Source: Syntrophobacterales bacterium (GTDB lineage: Bacteria; Desulfobacterota; Syntrophobacteria; Syntrophobacterales; Thermodesulforhabdaceae). Taken from it: a stretch of 64,000 bases of DNA. Each line of letters starts with the position of its first letter. Positions within the stretch are counted from its first letter, which is position 1. The notes under the pieces were generated by a model. It searched no databases and was not told the DNA's origin. It saw only the letters and a list, made by a program, of their open reading frames with translations. The DNA is taken from NCBI GenBank assembly GCA_026417655.1, contig JAOACS010000031.1, forward strand, positions 159,085 to 223,084, written 5' to 3'. The position numbers were made by a program, and so were the translations under genes. Positions 57,074 through 64,000 of this stretch are shown in pieces.

Positions 57074-57484
57074 ATGAAAGAGATATTAAAGAACTTTTAT
57101 ACAAAAATTTTAATCCTTGGGCTCATTGCCTTCTTATGTGGATTTTTCTGGGGATGGGCCTGGGGAACTTACTACGCTAAGAAAAAGATCCATAACTTTT
57201 TAGGTCGCAAGATAGAGGAGCGACATGAATTTATTGTAAAAAAACTTAATAGGGAACTTGATTTCACACCTGAGCAATTTGAAGCCGTTAATCAAATTGT
57301 TCGTAAAAACCTTAAGAAGATGGAAGAGGTTCGCAGAAAATGTTTACCCGAAGAAGATATGATCTTTAGGGAGGGTCTAGAGGAGATAGAAAGGGTCCTT
57401 TCAAGTGAACAAAAGGAGCGGTGGAGCAAAATTAAAAACAAACTAGTAAGCGATAGAGAGCGCTTTAGAAAACTTCATCCTTAG
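57074..57484 (+). CDS. membrane-anchored LTxxQ-type (CnrX/Spy-like) protein
   Basis: The ATG at 57074 is the preferred start; a TTG overlapping the previous stop at 57059 is possible. The 136-residue protein has one N-terminal membrane helix (ILILGLIAFLCGFFWGWAWG) and a helical outer part with FTPEQFEAVNQIVRKNLKKMEEVR near 60 and LSSEQKERWSKI near 105. This fits the periplasmic metal sensors CnrX/ZraP/Spy-type. With the previous gene and the ECF it resembles a CnrYXH-like signal unit. Confidence 0.65.
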   Translation: MKEILKNFYTKILILGLIAFLCGFFWGWAWGTYYAKKKIHNFLGRKIEERHEFIVKKLNRELDFTPEQFEAVNQIVRKNLKKMEEVRRKCLPEEDMIFREGLEEIERVLSSEQKERWSKIKNKLVSDRERFRKLHP

Positions 57485-57576
57485 AATGGGAAAAACATTA
57501 CTTCTTGACAGATTAGATCTACGGGAGGATAGAATGTTTTGCCAATTAGATTCTCGCAAAAGGGAGTTTTAATCTC

Positions 57577-58083
57577 ATGAAGGTTCGGGAAAACACGGTC
57601 GTTTTATTTTCTTACTACTTCACTATGTCTCCCCATGAGGCTACGATCCCGCCCCCTGAAAAAATTCACACCATGGAGGTAATCATAGGAAGAGATATGC
57701 TCCCTATTGAGATAGAACTTGCCATCATGAACCTAGATGAGGGGGAGGAAACCACTATTCCCCTATCTATCTATAATAGTGAAGCAGGCTTTAAGGGTCT
57801 AAAAACCGACTTTTTCCCCTTTAGAGAACTACCTGAAGGTATTGAATTCAAGGAGGGCATGAAGATTCCAGTACTTAAGCCTAATGGATCGACAGAAATT
57901 GTCATTATTGAAAAGATTCTATCGGAGGGCATTTTAGGAAGACCCCTTGAAAAAATTGATGAAGAACCTAGGTGGATGAAAATCCAGATAAAATCAGTCA
58001 GATGGGCTACTTTAAGCGAATTCCAGGAAGGGCGAGTTATCTCAAGGTTGAGGTACCCTTATGGCCACCACCATGCTCACTAA
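57577..58083 (+). CDS. SlyD-like FKBP peptidyl-prolyl isomerase
   Basis: A 168-residue protein beginning MKVRENTVVLFSYYFTM, as SlyD-type proteins do (MKVxxxxVVxxxYxx). EVIIGRDMLPIEIELAIMNLDEGEETTIPL near residue 33-62 matches the G-x-xMLPGxExAL-xGMxxGE region, and the tail GHHHAH is His-rich, as in SlyD. The family folds proteins and binds nickel. Similarity is moderate and a catalytic test is lacking. GGGAG lies 9 bases before the ATG. Its end overlaps the HD gene by 23 bases. Confidence 0.55.
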   Translation: MKVRENTVVLFSYYFTMSPHEATIPPPEKIHTMEVIIGRDMLPIEIELAIMNLDEGEETTIPLSIYNSEAGFKGLKTDFFPFRELPEGIEFKEGMKIPVLKPNGSTEIVIIEKILSEGILGRPLEKIDEEPRWMKIQIKSVRWATLSEFQEGRVISRLRYPYGHHHAH

Positions 58084-58651
58084 TTGGGAAGGTATAGCTA
58101 GGTTTCTTTTTGAAGTTGGAATGCTAAAAAAAATACAACGTTCTGGATACCCCTTTCTTGGATCGGGAGGGGAATCCATTGCGGATCATTCCTTTAGGGT
58201 AGCAATAATTGCCCATGCCCTTGCTATAATGTCAAACTATCCTGATACGGAGAAAGTTGTTATGATGGCCCTTCTTCACGATATTCAGGAAGCCAGAACA
58301 GGTGATCAAAATTATGTTCATAAACGTTATGTAACGGTTGATGAAGAAGGAGCCTTTAATGATGCGACGGAAACTCTTCCTTGGAAAGATCTTTATCGTT
58401 CCTACTGGATGGAATATCGCCATTCCAACTCTGAAGCAGCCCTGTTGGTTCATGATGCCGACCAAATAGACCTCTTGTTGGAATTAAAGGAACAACAGGA
58501 TCTTGGAAATCCCTACGCCCCAAAATGGATAAACCATCTCCTAAAAAGACTTTCAACCCCCTTTGGTAGAGCTCTTGCTGAATCTATTCTTAATACGGAC
58601 TGGACAGATTGGTGGTTTAAAGGAAATGACAGCTGGTGGGTGAAGAGGTAG
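58061..58651 (+). CDS. HD-domain phosphohydrolase, YfbR/HDDC2-like
   Basis: A 196-residue metal-dependent hydrolase. The HD motif is in order: ADHSFRVA near residue 43, ALLHDIQEARTGD near 69 and the distal Asp in VHDADQIDLLLE near 130. The family removes phosphate from nucleoside monophosphates (YfbR) but the substrate here is unknown. The start overlaps the SlyD-like gene by 23 bases, so both are translated in tandem. Confidence 0.8.
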   Translation: MATTMLTNWEGIARFLFEVGMLKKIQRSGYPFLGSGGESIADHSFRVAIIAHALAIMSNYPDTEKVVMMALLHDIQEARTGDQNYVHKRYVTVDEEGAFNDATETLPWKDLYRSYWMEYRHSNSEAALLVHDADQIDLLLELKEQQDLGNPYAPKWINHLLKRLSTPFGRALAESILNTDWTDWWFKGNDSWWVKR

Positions 58652-58654
58652 CGC

Positions 58655-58855
58655 CTATTCCATTCCCGCTTTACGCTTAGCTTTTACAATCTTTCTGCAG
58701 TGTTCCCAGATGATACAGTAAGAACGATGTTTACAGTATAACTCAGGATCGGTACAGGCATCGCACGCCTCTAGGCATTCTTCGCAGTAGCCGTATTCGA
58801 ACTTTTCGCATCTAAATTTCGCGTCCCTATCGGGATGAAAACGACACTTCGTCAT
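58655..58855 (-). CDS. cysteine-rich B-box-like small protein
   Basis: A 66-residue protein with ten cysteines and several His: MTKCRFHPDRDAKFRCEKFEYGYCEECLEACDAC. The CxxH/D-CxxC spacing resembles the B-box zinc finger seen in small bacterial proteins. It lies 12 bases downstream of the polyferredoxin gene and is likely part of that transcript. No function can be assigned. Confidence 0.65.
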   Translation of the reverse strand: MTKCRFHPDRDAKFRCEKFEYGYCEECLEACDACTDPELYCKHRSYCIIWEHCRKIVKAKRKAGME

Positions 58856-58867
58856 CTAGAATCCTTT

Positions 58868-60478
58868 TTAAAAGGGGAAATCTCTTCTAGACCCAGGTAG
58901 TTTCGGGTTTGCTTGACTAACGCCTTGAATCTTTTCCTGAACTTCCAAGCCCTCAATATAAATAGCCCTAGTTGGTTTTGCCGGACATACAGTCTCACAT
59001 GCCCCACAACCTATACAAAGAGATTCATGTATAACCGGCTCCGGCATATTTCTCCGTCTGCCACGTGCCCTATCAGAAACAACCTCCAAGGTAATGGCTC
59101 CAGTGGGACAGTGCTCCGCACAGGCACCACAGGGTCTTCCATGTCTAACTATTATACATCTACTTCTTATAAGGCGACTTATACCAATTTTCAGTTTCTT
59201 CTTTTCTTCGAGAGGCATAACTCTTAGGGCCCCAGTAGGACACACAACCATACACCTTCTACACTCATACTGACAATAACCCCGACTGTAGTTGAGCCCC
59301 GGAAGGGCTGGATGGGAAAAACCCTGAACTTTTATGGAAAGCTGTATTACCCCCGAGGGGCACACGATCTGACACAGTCCACAACCTACGCAACGGCTTT
59401 TTAAAGCTAATAGAGATTCGGCCCCAGGAGGAAAGGCTACATACCTTTTGTAGGCTCCAATTAAAACTTCAGCTCTTTCCTTGGAATTCCTTCTAGAAAA
59501 GGGCTCTAGAAGAATCCACACCACTGAAAGACAAAGAACAGAGAGGGATTTTAAAAATTCTCTCCGGTTAACTAGGTGATGGCCCCTAAACTCCGACTCC
59601 CCCCTAGTTTCTCCTACCAACAGGGGCTCGTTTGTCCTGAGGTAATTTATAGCCCCCGTTGGACAAAGGGAAACACACTCAAAACAAAGGATGCATCTTT
59701 TACTCTCTATAAAGTATCGAAGGGGATCGACACAGGAGGCTCGACATACCGACTCACATTTTCGACAGGCTACACACTGAGATGGATTTATCTTTAGCTT
59801 CCAGACAGGGTTCATAGAAAAGAGTTCTAGGATCGCTCCAACAGGGCACAAATGACGGCAGAAGAATCGGCCTCTTATTGCGGCCATAAGTAGTAGTCCG
59901 AGGAGCCATAGGGCAGAAACCAAAAGGATCGCACCGGTAAGAGACTGAAAATCAGATGCAAAGGAATGATAAGCGAATTTTCGTACTATCGGTTCGAAAC
60001 TTAGGAAAAGAGGCCTCATGGCCACGCTGTAGGGTTCAAAAAATGTGTAGAGTAGGCTACTGCCTCGTAACAGACCGTAGGCTATAAGGGCTAGTAAAAT
60101 CCAAGGGATATAATGTCTAGGATGGTAGAATCTTTGCTTAGGAACGTTTCTAAAGACCTTTCTACTTATGCGTAGAGAAAAATCCTGAAGCACCCCCATA
60201 GGGCATAAGGAAGCACAATACCACCTGCCAAAGACCGCTGTTGCAAGAAATATTATCGCTAAAGCGATAGCCCCTATAAAAACTCCCCACTGAAGCGAAG
60301 GAGAGAGAAGAAGCTTTACAATAGCGGGTCCCACTTGAAATAAAGCAGGAAAAGATTCCGGTATTAAGACATTATTAGATATTCCACGGGGACCATGATA
60401 TATTGCAAAGCCCCACCCTAACAGGAAAACCCAAAGAAGAAAAAGACGAAGGGTAAGAAGGGGGGAATATCTTTTCAA
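58868..60478 (-). CDS. NapH/NosR-like membrane polyferredoxin
   Basis: A 536-residue protein with about five N-terminal membrane helices (residues 10-210) and cytoplasmic-type Fe-S domains. Cysteine motifs are CASLCPMGVLQDF, CRHLCPVGAI, CVACRKCESVCRASC, CILCFECVSLCP, CVGCGLCQIVCP, CRRCMVVCP, CGACAEHCP and CIGCGACETVCP. It could pass electrons from a membrane quinol or donor to a soluble acceptor. The upstream DUF362 gene overlaps it by 4 bases, so the two are translated together. Confidence 0.85.
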   Translation of the reverse strand: MKRYSPLLTLRLFLLWVFLLGWGFAIYHGPRGISNNVLIPESFPALFQVGPAIVKLLLSPSLQWGVFIGAIALAIIFLATAVFGRWYCASLCPMGVLQDFSLRISRKVFRNVPKQRFYHPRHYIPWILLALIAYGLLRGSSLLYTFFEPYSVAMRPLFLSFEPIVRKFAYHSFASDFQSLTGAILLVSALWLLGLLLMAAIRGRFFCRHLCPVGAILELFSMNPVWKLKINPSQCVACRKCESVCRASCVDPLRYFIESKRCILCFECVSLCPTGAINYLRTNEPLLVGETRGESEFRGHHLVNRREFLKSLSVLCLSVVWILLEPFSRRNSKERAEVLIGAYKRYVAFPPGAESLLALKSRCVGCGLCQIVCPSGVIQLSIKVQGFSHPALPGLNYSRGYCQYECRRCMVVCPTGALRVMPLEEKKKLKIGISRLIRSRCIIVRHGRPCGACAEHCPTGAITLEVVSDRARGRRRNMPEPVIHESLCIGCGACETVCPAKPTRAIYIEGLEVQEKIQGVSQANPKLPGSRRDFPF

Positions 60479-61458
60479 ATACTTATTCTCCGAACTTCAA
60501 CTTTATCCATAATATTTGTGCCTATTCCTAGATTTGCAGCCTCCTCAATGTATCCTAGTTCTTCAGGCCTTTTCCCTAGAGTAAAAGCAGCGGCCACATC
60601 GCAGATTACAGGATCCGAGGAGGCAATAAGCATGTCCTGACGTTCAAAAACGCTCTTGGGATTACCCCTGGGACCTCCAGTTTTCATAATTATACCAGCA
60701 TCCACAATTGTAAGGTTGGGGACTCTAACCAATGAGAACTCGGCAATACATGTATCAAGACCATGGAGATGATAGAACCCCCGATCCCAAACTACACCCA
60801 TAAGATTTTTTAGCGCGCAGGTCATACCGGCGCCACTGTGATGCTTGAGAATAGGAACATTTATTACCACATCCGCATTCATATACTCTCCGTGAACCTT
60901 TACTTCCTTTAATGTGGAGGCCCTCGGTATTTTCATCTTTTCGTAAAGATCTTCAGAGTTACCAGGGATCATCTTTCCACCTGCTGATTTTACTGCCTCT
61001 TCTATACCGCTATTTCTATAAGCAGCTTGCCATGAGTCGCAGGTATGATCGAACACTATAACCTCCCTTGCGCCTGCCGTAATGCAGTGTTCCACTATAC
61101 GTTTAACAACCCTGGGATGGGTGTTAGCTGCTCCCTCTGGAGGAACGTTCCAACCAATGTTGGGTTTTACGAGAACTCGAGATCCTTTGTTAACCCATCT
61201 ATTAATCCCACCAAGCGCCTCGATAGCCCTATCGACCCGTTCTTCATAACTTCCCCCTTTTACAGCGACAAGGAGGGATTTTTCTCGCATTGTCCGCTCC
61301 TCCTGAGATGGGTTTGAAGAAGCCCCTACATAGGACCTAAAGGGAATAATAGGGTGAGCCATAAGCATAGCAAAGGTCCAAAGGGCTCCCCGTAGTATGG
61401 TTCTTCTCGTTACCAAGTCTTGCCGTTCCTCGGCTTTTTTCTCGACTTCTTGTCTCAT
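60475..61458 (-). CDS. DUF362 family protein with twin-arginine-like signal
   Basis: A 327-residue protein. The N-terminus MRQEVEKKAEERQDLVTRRTILRGALWTFAMLMAH has RR followed by a hydrophobic segment, resembling a Tat or membrane-anchor signal. The body has DUF362 marks: VLVKPNIGWNVPPEGAANTHP near 98, VINVPILKHHSGAGMTCALKNLMGVV near 205 and DAGIIMKTGGPRGNP near 250. The family is common in anaerobes and often paired with polyferredoxins; its chemistry is unknown. It overlaps the polyferredoxin gene by 4 bases. Confidence 0.82.
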   Translation of the reverse strand: MRQEVEKKAEERQDLVTRRTILRGALWTFAMLMAHPIIPFRSYVGASSNPSQEERTMREKSLLVAVKGGSYEERVDRAIEALGGINRWVNKGSRVLVKPNIGWNVPPEGAANTHPRVVKRIVEHCITAGAREVIVFDHTCDSWQAAYRNSGIEEAVKSAGGKMIPGNSEDLYEKMKIPRASTLKEVKVHGEYMNADVVINVPILKHHSGAGMTCALKNLMGVVWDRGFYHLHGLDTCIAEFSLVRVPNLTIVDAGIIMKTGGPRGNPKSVFERQDMLIASSDPVICDVAAAFTLGKRPEELGYIEEAANLGIGTNIMDKVEVRRISI

Positions 61459-61546
61459 TTTCTAACACCTCATTCTAATTGATCTAAAGTTATTATCAGG
61501 AATCAATTTAAACAGAGCTTTATACCCAAGGCAAGCATATTGTCTC

Positions 61547-61626
61547 TTGACTAGAAGTTAGCGAATTGTTAGAAAATGTTTGGTCGTATTATACCGCTTG
61601 GATCCCATCGAAAGGGACCGAGACGG
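61547..61626 (+). promoter_or_regulatory. panC promoter and leader stem
   Basis: TTGACT at 61547-61552 is followed after 17 bases by a weak -10 (TAGAAA at 61570). The transcript begins with an imperfect hairpin, 61594-61606 with 61614-61626, whose stem is interrupted by three mismatches including unpaired As. Regulatory leaders called pan motifs are known before pantothenate genes and have stems with bulged As; whether this is one is not certain. Confidence 0.35.
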
Positions 61627-61650
61627 CAAAGAATGGCATAGAGTAAAGTT

Positions 61651-61686
61651 AAAGCCTTCCGCCGTTCGGTCGCGGAGGGCTTTTTT
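61651..61686 (+). terminator. terminator/attenuator directly upstream of panC
   Basis: A 12-bp stem with one T-G pair (61651-61662 with 61672-61683) and a short T tract (61681-61686) ends 4 bases before the panC GGAGGA. This suggests premature termination controls panC. Confidence 0.8.
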
Positions 61687-61699
61687 GTTGGAGGAATAT

Positions 61700-62563
61700 A
61701 TGAAACTCATCAAATCGATAGAAGAAATGCAAAAACTTGCCGATCTTTGGCGAAGAGACGGCAAAGAGATCGCTTTTGTCCCTACAATGGGGTATCTTCA
61801 CGAAGGACACCTAGCCTTGATGAGAACAGCTAAAAGTGAAGGCGATGTGCTAGTCGTAAGTATCTTTGTAAATCCCATTCAGTTTGGGCCAAAGGAAGAT
61901 TACGCAAGGTATCCAAGAGACCTTGAAAGAGATTTAAGGCTTGCAGAATCCGTTGAAGTGGATGTAGTTTTTGTGCCCGAAGTTAAGGATATGTATCCAG
62001 AGGGGTTCCAAACCACCGTGGATGTAGCCGAACTATCAAAACCTCTTTGCGGTAAGAGTAGACCTGGCCACTTCCGGGGTGTAGCGACAGTGGTGACAAA
62101 GCTTTTCAATATTGTAAAGCCCCATGTTGCCGTATTCGGAGAAAAGGATTTTCAACAACTTGCGGTCATCAAAAGAATGGTGAAGGACCTTAATATGGAC
62201 CTCCGTATAATTGGACATCCGATAGTTAGAGAACCCGATGGGTTGGCTATGAGTAGCCGTAATGTTTATCTATCGAAGGAAGAGCGTTATGTAGCCTTGA
62301 GGCTTAGCCAATCTCTTGCGATCGCTAAAAACCTTGTGAAACAATCAATTCTAGATGGAGCAGAAATCCTAAAAGCCGTTACTTCCCACCTTTGTCAGGA
62401 TAACGCACTTCGGCTAGATTATGCAGAGCTTAGGGATCCCGATACCCTCGATGAAGTATCAGTTATTAGCAAACCAACCCTTTTAGCGATTGCAGCTTTT
62501 GTGGGAAATACAAGACTTATTGACAATTGTATTCTAAATCCCGCTGAAGCTTATACTGCATAG
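61700..62563 (+). CDS. panC: pantothenate synthetase
   Basis: PanC joins pantoate and beta-alanine with ATP. Start 61700 follows GGAGGA by 4 bases; the longer open frame runs back through the terminator. The 287 residues include [16 protein letters not shown] near residue 26, [27 protein letters not shown] near 53, [19 protein letters not shown] near 150 and the class motif [13 protein letters not shown] near 182. panD follows 13 bases later. Confidence 0.97.
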   Translation: MKLIKSIEEMQKLADLWRRDGKEIAFVPTMGYLHEGHLALMRTAKSEGDVLVVSIFVNPIQFGPKEDYARYPRDLERDLRLAESVEVDVVFVPEVKDMYPEGFQTTVDVAELSKPLCGKSRPGHFRGVATVVTKLFNIVKPHVAVFGEKDFQQLAVIKRMVKDLNMDLRIIGHPIVREPDGLAMSSRNVYLSKEERYVALRLSQSLAIAKNLVKQSILDGAEILKAVTSHLCQDNALRLDYAELRDPDTLDEVSVISKPTLLAIAAFVGNTRLIDNCILNPAEAYTA

Positions 62564-62576
62564 GGAGGAAATACTT

Positions 62577-62927
62577 ATGGTGCGAACTATGTTAAAGTCA
62601 AAGATCCATAGAGCTAGGGTAACCGATGCAAACCTTGAATATGAAGGGAGTCTTACTATCGATGAAGAACTCATGAAGGCAGCAGATATTCTGCCCTTTG
62701 AACAAATAAAGGTTTATAATATTTCTAATGGAGCACGATTTGATACCTATGCTATTCCAGGAAAACCTGGAAATGGCGATATATGTCTAAATGGCGCAGC
62801 CGCTAGAATGGGGGCAAAAGGGGACTTGATTATTATCGTAACTTATGCTCAATATAGCGATTCTGAAATGGTTGATTACAAACCCAAGATTGTATTTGTA
62901 GGAGAAGGAAACAAACCAAAGGCATGA
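62577..62927 (+). CDS. panD: aspartate 1-decarboxylase
   Basis: PanD makes beta-alanine from aspartate. The 116-residue proenzyme has the self-processing Gly-Ser in [11 protein letters not shown] at about residues 22-31, where Ser becomes the pyruvoyl group, and [47 protein letters not shown]. It supplies the substrate of PanC. The DUF502 gene begins inside its stop (ATGA overlap of 4 bases). Confidence 0.97.
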   Translation: MVRTMLKSKIHRARVTDANLEYEGSLTIDEELMKAADILPFEQIKVYNISNGARFDTYAIPGKPGNGDICLNGAAARMGAKGDLIIIVTYAQYSDSEMVDYKPKIVFVGEGNKPKA

Positions 62928-63610
62928 AGAGATTTTTCAAAAGACTGCACGTAGCCCTCAGAAACTACTTTGTGGCTGGGATTTTGACGGTCGTTCCCAT
63001 TTCTATATCTGGCTACGTGATTTATCTCATTTTACACAATGCCGATAAAATTTTTACTTTACTTCCTCCAAAATTCAATCCTAAAAGCTATCTTCCCTTT
63101 AATATCCCAGGACTTGGCATAGTTTTTGTCCTGGGAGGAATATTTTTAATCGGGCTACTAGTAAGAAACTACATTGGAAGTAGAATTATCGACTTTGGAG
63201 AAGCTCTCCTCTATAGGATCCCTCTCATAAGGCCTTTGTATTCAGCGGTAAAGCAGCTTTTGGGAGCCATATTTTCCGAATCGTCACGGAGCTTTCAGCG
63301 GGTGGCCCTAATTCAATTCCCCAGAAAGGGTATCTACGCTATATGCTTCGTTACTGGGGTCGCTACGGGTGAAGTTCAGGACTTAACAGCGGAACGTGTA
63401 GTAAATGTTTTTCTCCCCACAACACCAAATCCCACCTCCGGTTTTTATCTTCTCGTTCCCGAATCGGAACTTATTGAAACAACTCTTACAGTAGAAGAAG
63501 CATTCAAATTGATCGTTTCTGGAGGGCTTGCCTCTTCCAACTCTGGTCCAAACAATAAATATTTTACCTTAAAAAACGGCAAGATACTTGGAGAAACTAA
63601 GTTATTCTAA
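62924..63610 (+). CDS. DUF502 family membrane protein
   Basis: A 228-residue protein with two membrane helices (about 17-40 and 62-84) and a soluble C-terminal domain. The DUF502 pattern is seen in [62 protein letters not shown] and [22 protein letters not shown]. The function of this family is unknown in bacteria. It follows panD with translational overlap and precedes metK by 18 bases. Confidence 0.88.
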   Translation: MKRFFKRLHVALRNYFVAGILTVVPISISGYVIYLILHNADKIFTLLPPKFNPKSYLPFNIPGLGIVFVLGGIFLIGLLVRNYIGSRIIDFGEALLYRIPLIRPLYSAVKQLLGAIFSESSRSFQRVALIQFPRKGIYAICFVTGVATGEVQDLTAERVVNVFLPTTPNPTSGFYLLVPESELIETTLTVEEAFKLIVSGGLASSNSGPNNKYFTLKNGKILGETKLF

Positions 63611-63628
63611 AAGAAAGGAGAATACTAG

Positions 63629-63981
63629 ATGACAATGACCAATTATCTTTTTACCTCAGAATCTGTAACGGAGGGGCATCCCGATAAAGTGGCGGATCAG
63701 ATCTCCGATGCGATACTTGATAGCATTATAAAGGAAGACAAAAACGCACGGGTTGCCTGTGAAACACTTGTAACGACAGGTCTTGCCTTTGTAGCTGGAG
63801 AAATTACCACTTCCGCCTGGGTCGATATTCCAGAAATTGTCCGTCAAACAATAAGAGAGATTGGCTATAACGACTCATCAATGGGCTTCGATTGGGAGAC
63901 CTGTGCCGTAATTTCTAGCATCGATAAACAATCACCCGATATTGCAATGGGTGTAAATCCCGGTGAGGGTATGTTTGAAGA
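63629..63981 (+). CDS. metK: S-adenosylmethionine synthetase, truncated at the contig end
   Basis: MetK makes S-adenosylmethionine from methionine and ATP. Only the first 117 codons or so are present. The N-terminus [31 protein letters not shown] is canonical, and [21 protein letters not shown] leads into the expected QGAGDQG, which is missing because a sequencing adapter replaces it. AAGGAG lies 8 bases before the ATG. Confidence 0.95.
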
Positions 63982-64000
63982 CTGTCTCTTATACACATCT
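63982..64000. other. sequencing adapter (Tn5 mosaic end) at the contig end
   Basis: The last 19 bases are CTGTCTCTTATACACATCT, exactly the reverse complement of the Tn5 transposase mosaic end used in tagmentation libraries. It is not natural sequence here: it interrupts metK exactly where the QGAGDQG motif should begin. Confidence 0.93.

Overview
The window looks like one end of a chromosomal contig from a strictly anaerobic, probably sulfate-reducing or related member of the Desulfobacterota (former Deltaproteobacteria). This rests on gene content only: tandem HdrA plus MvhD beside Wood-Ljungdahl folate genes (fhs tail, folD), a four-subunit 2-oxoacid:ferredoxin oxidoreductase, a NapH-type polyferredoxin with a DUF362 partner, a split archaeal-style glutamate synthase, a DUF6485 protein and bacterial GlnRS. 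I do not name a genus. No insertion sequence, prophage or CRISPR array was seen. The last 19 bases are a sequencing adapter, so the right end is an assembly edge.

Layout. 1-1.1 kb: end of fhs, then folD. 1.2-12.3 kb (minus): mvhD-hdrA, an orphan histidine kinase, gpsA, gyrA and gyrB, with a structured gyrB leader. 12.7-19.3 kb: porin-like protein, lipoprotein, glnS, cbiD, isochorismatase-like hydrolase, DUF6485 protein. 19.4-21.6 kb: a phenylalanine attenuator (Phe-rich leader peptide plus terminator) before a fused DAHP synthase/prephenate dehydratase. 21.6-31.3 kb: ribF, tRNA-Leu(CAG), a glycosyltransferase, then a long minus-strand run of a 41-residue Cys protein, rplU, rpmA, obgE, proB, proA, nadD, rsfS and a BepA-like protease. 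31.6-37.1 kb: MFS carrier, TerC protein, a free-standing archaeal ThrRS editing domain, porGDAB.

37.3-42.7 kb is the most unusual block: a TetR regulator, a DUF5132-like membrane peptide, three HMA2-type domains on three proteins, and a P-type ATPase whose ion-site residues resemble calcium pumps, plus a zinc-ribbon protein. 42.9-52 kb is nitrogen assimilation: an ABM protein, a stand-alone FMN glutamate-synthase-like protein, glnA, and a three-gene GOGAT split behind a good sigma-54 promoter.

52.2-58.9 kb: MCE protein and auxiliary lipoprotein, a divergent DnaA, then an envelope-stress type cluster (Spy/CpxP-like protein, ECF sigma factor, likely anti-sigma protein, membrane-anchored LTxxQ-like protein), a SlyD-like protein and an HD hydrolase. 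58.9-64 kb: polyferredoxin and DUF362 protein, then panC, panD, a DUF502 protein and truncated metK.

A recurring theme is control after transcription starts: at five genes (folD, the 14.5 kb lipoprotein, aroF-pheA, rplU, panC) an intrinsic-terminator-like hairpin ends within a few bases of the ribosome binding site. Start codons were moved from the longest reading frame wherever a ribosome binding site or family N-terminus favoured another.
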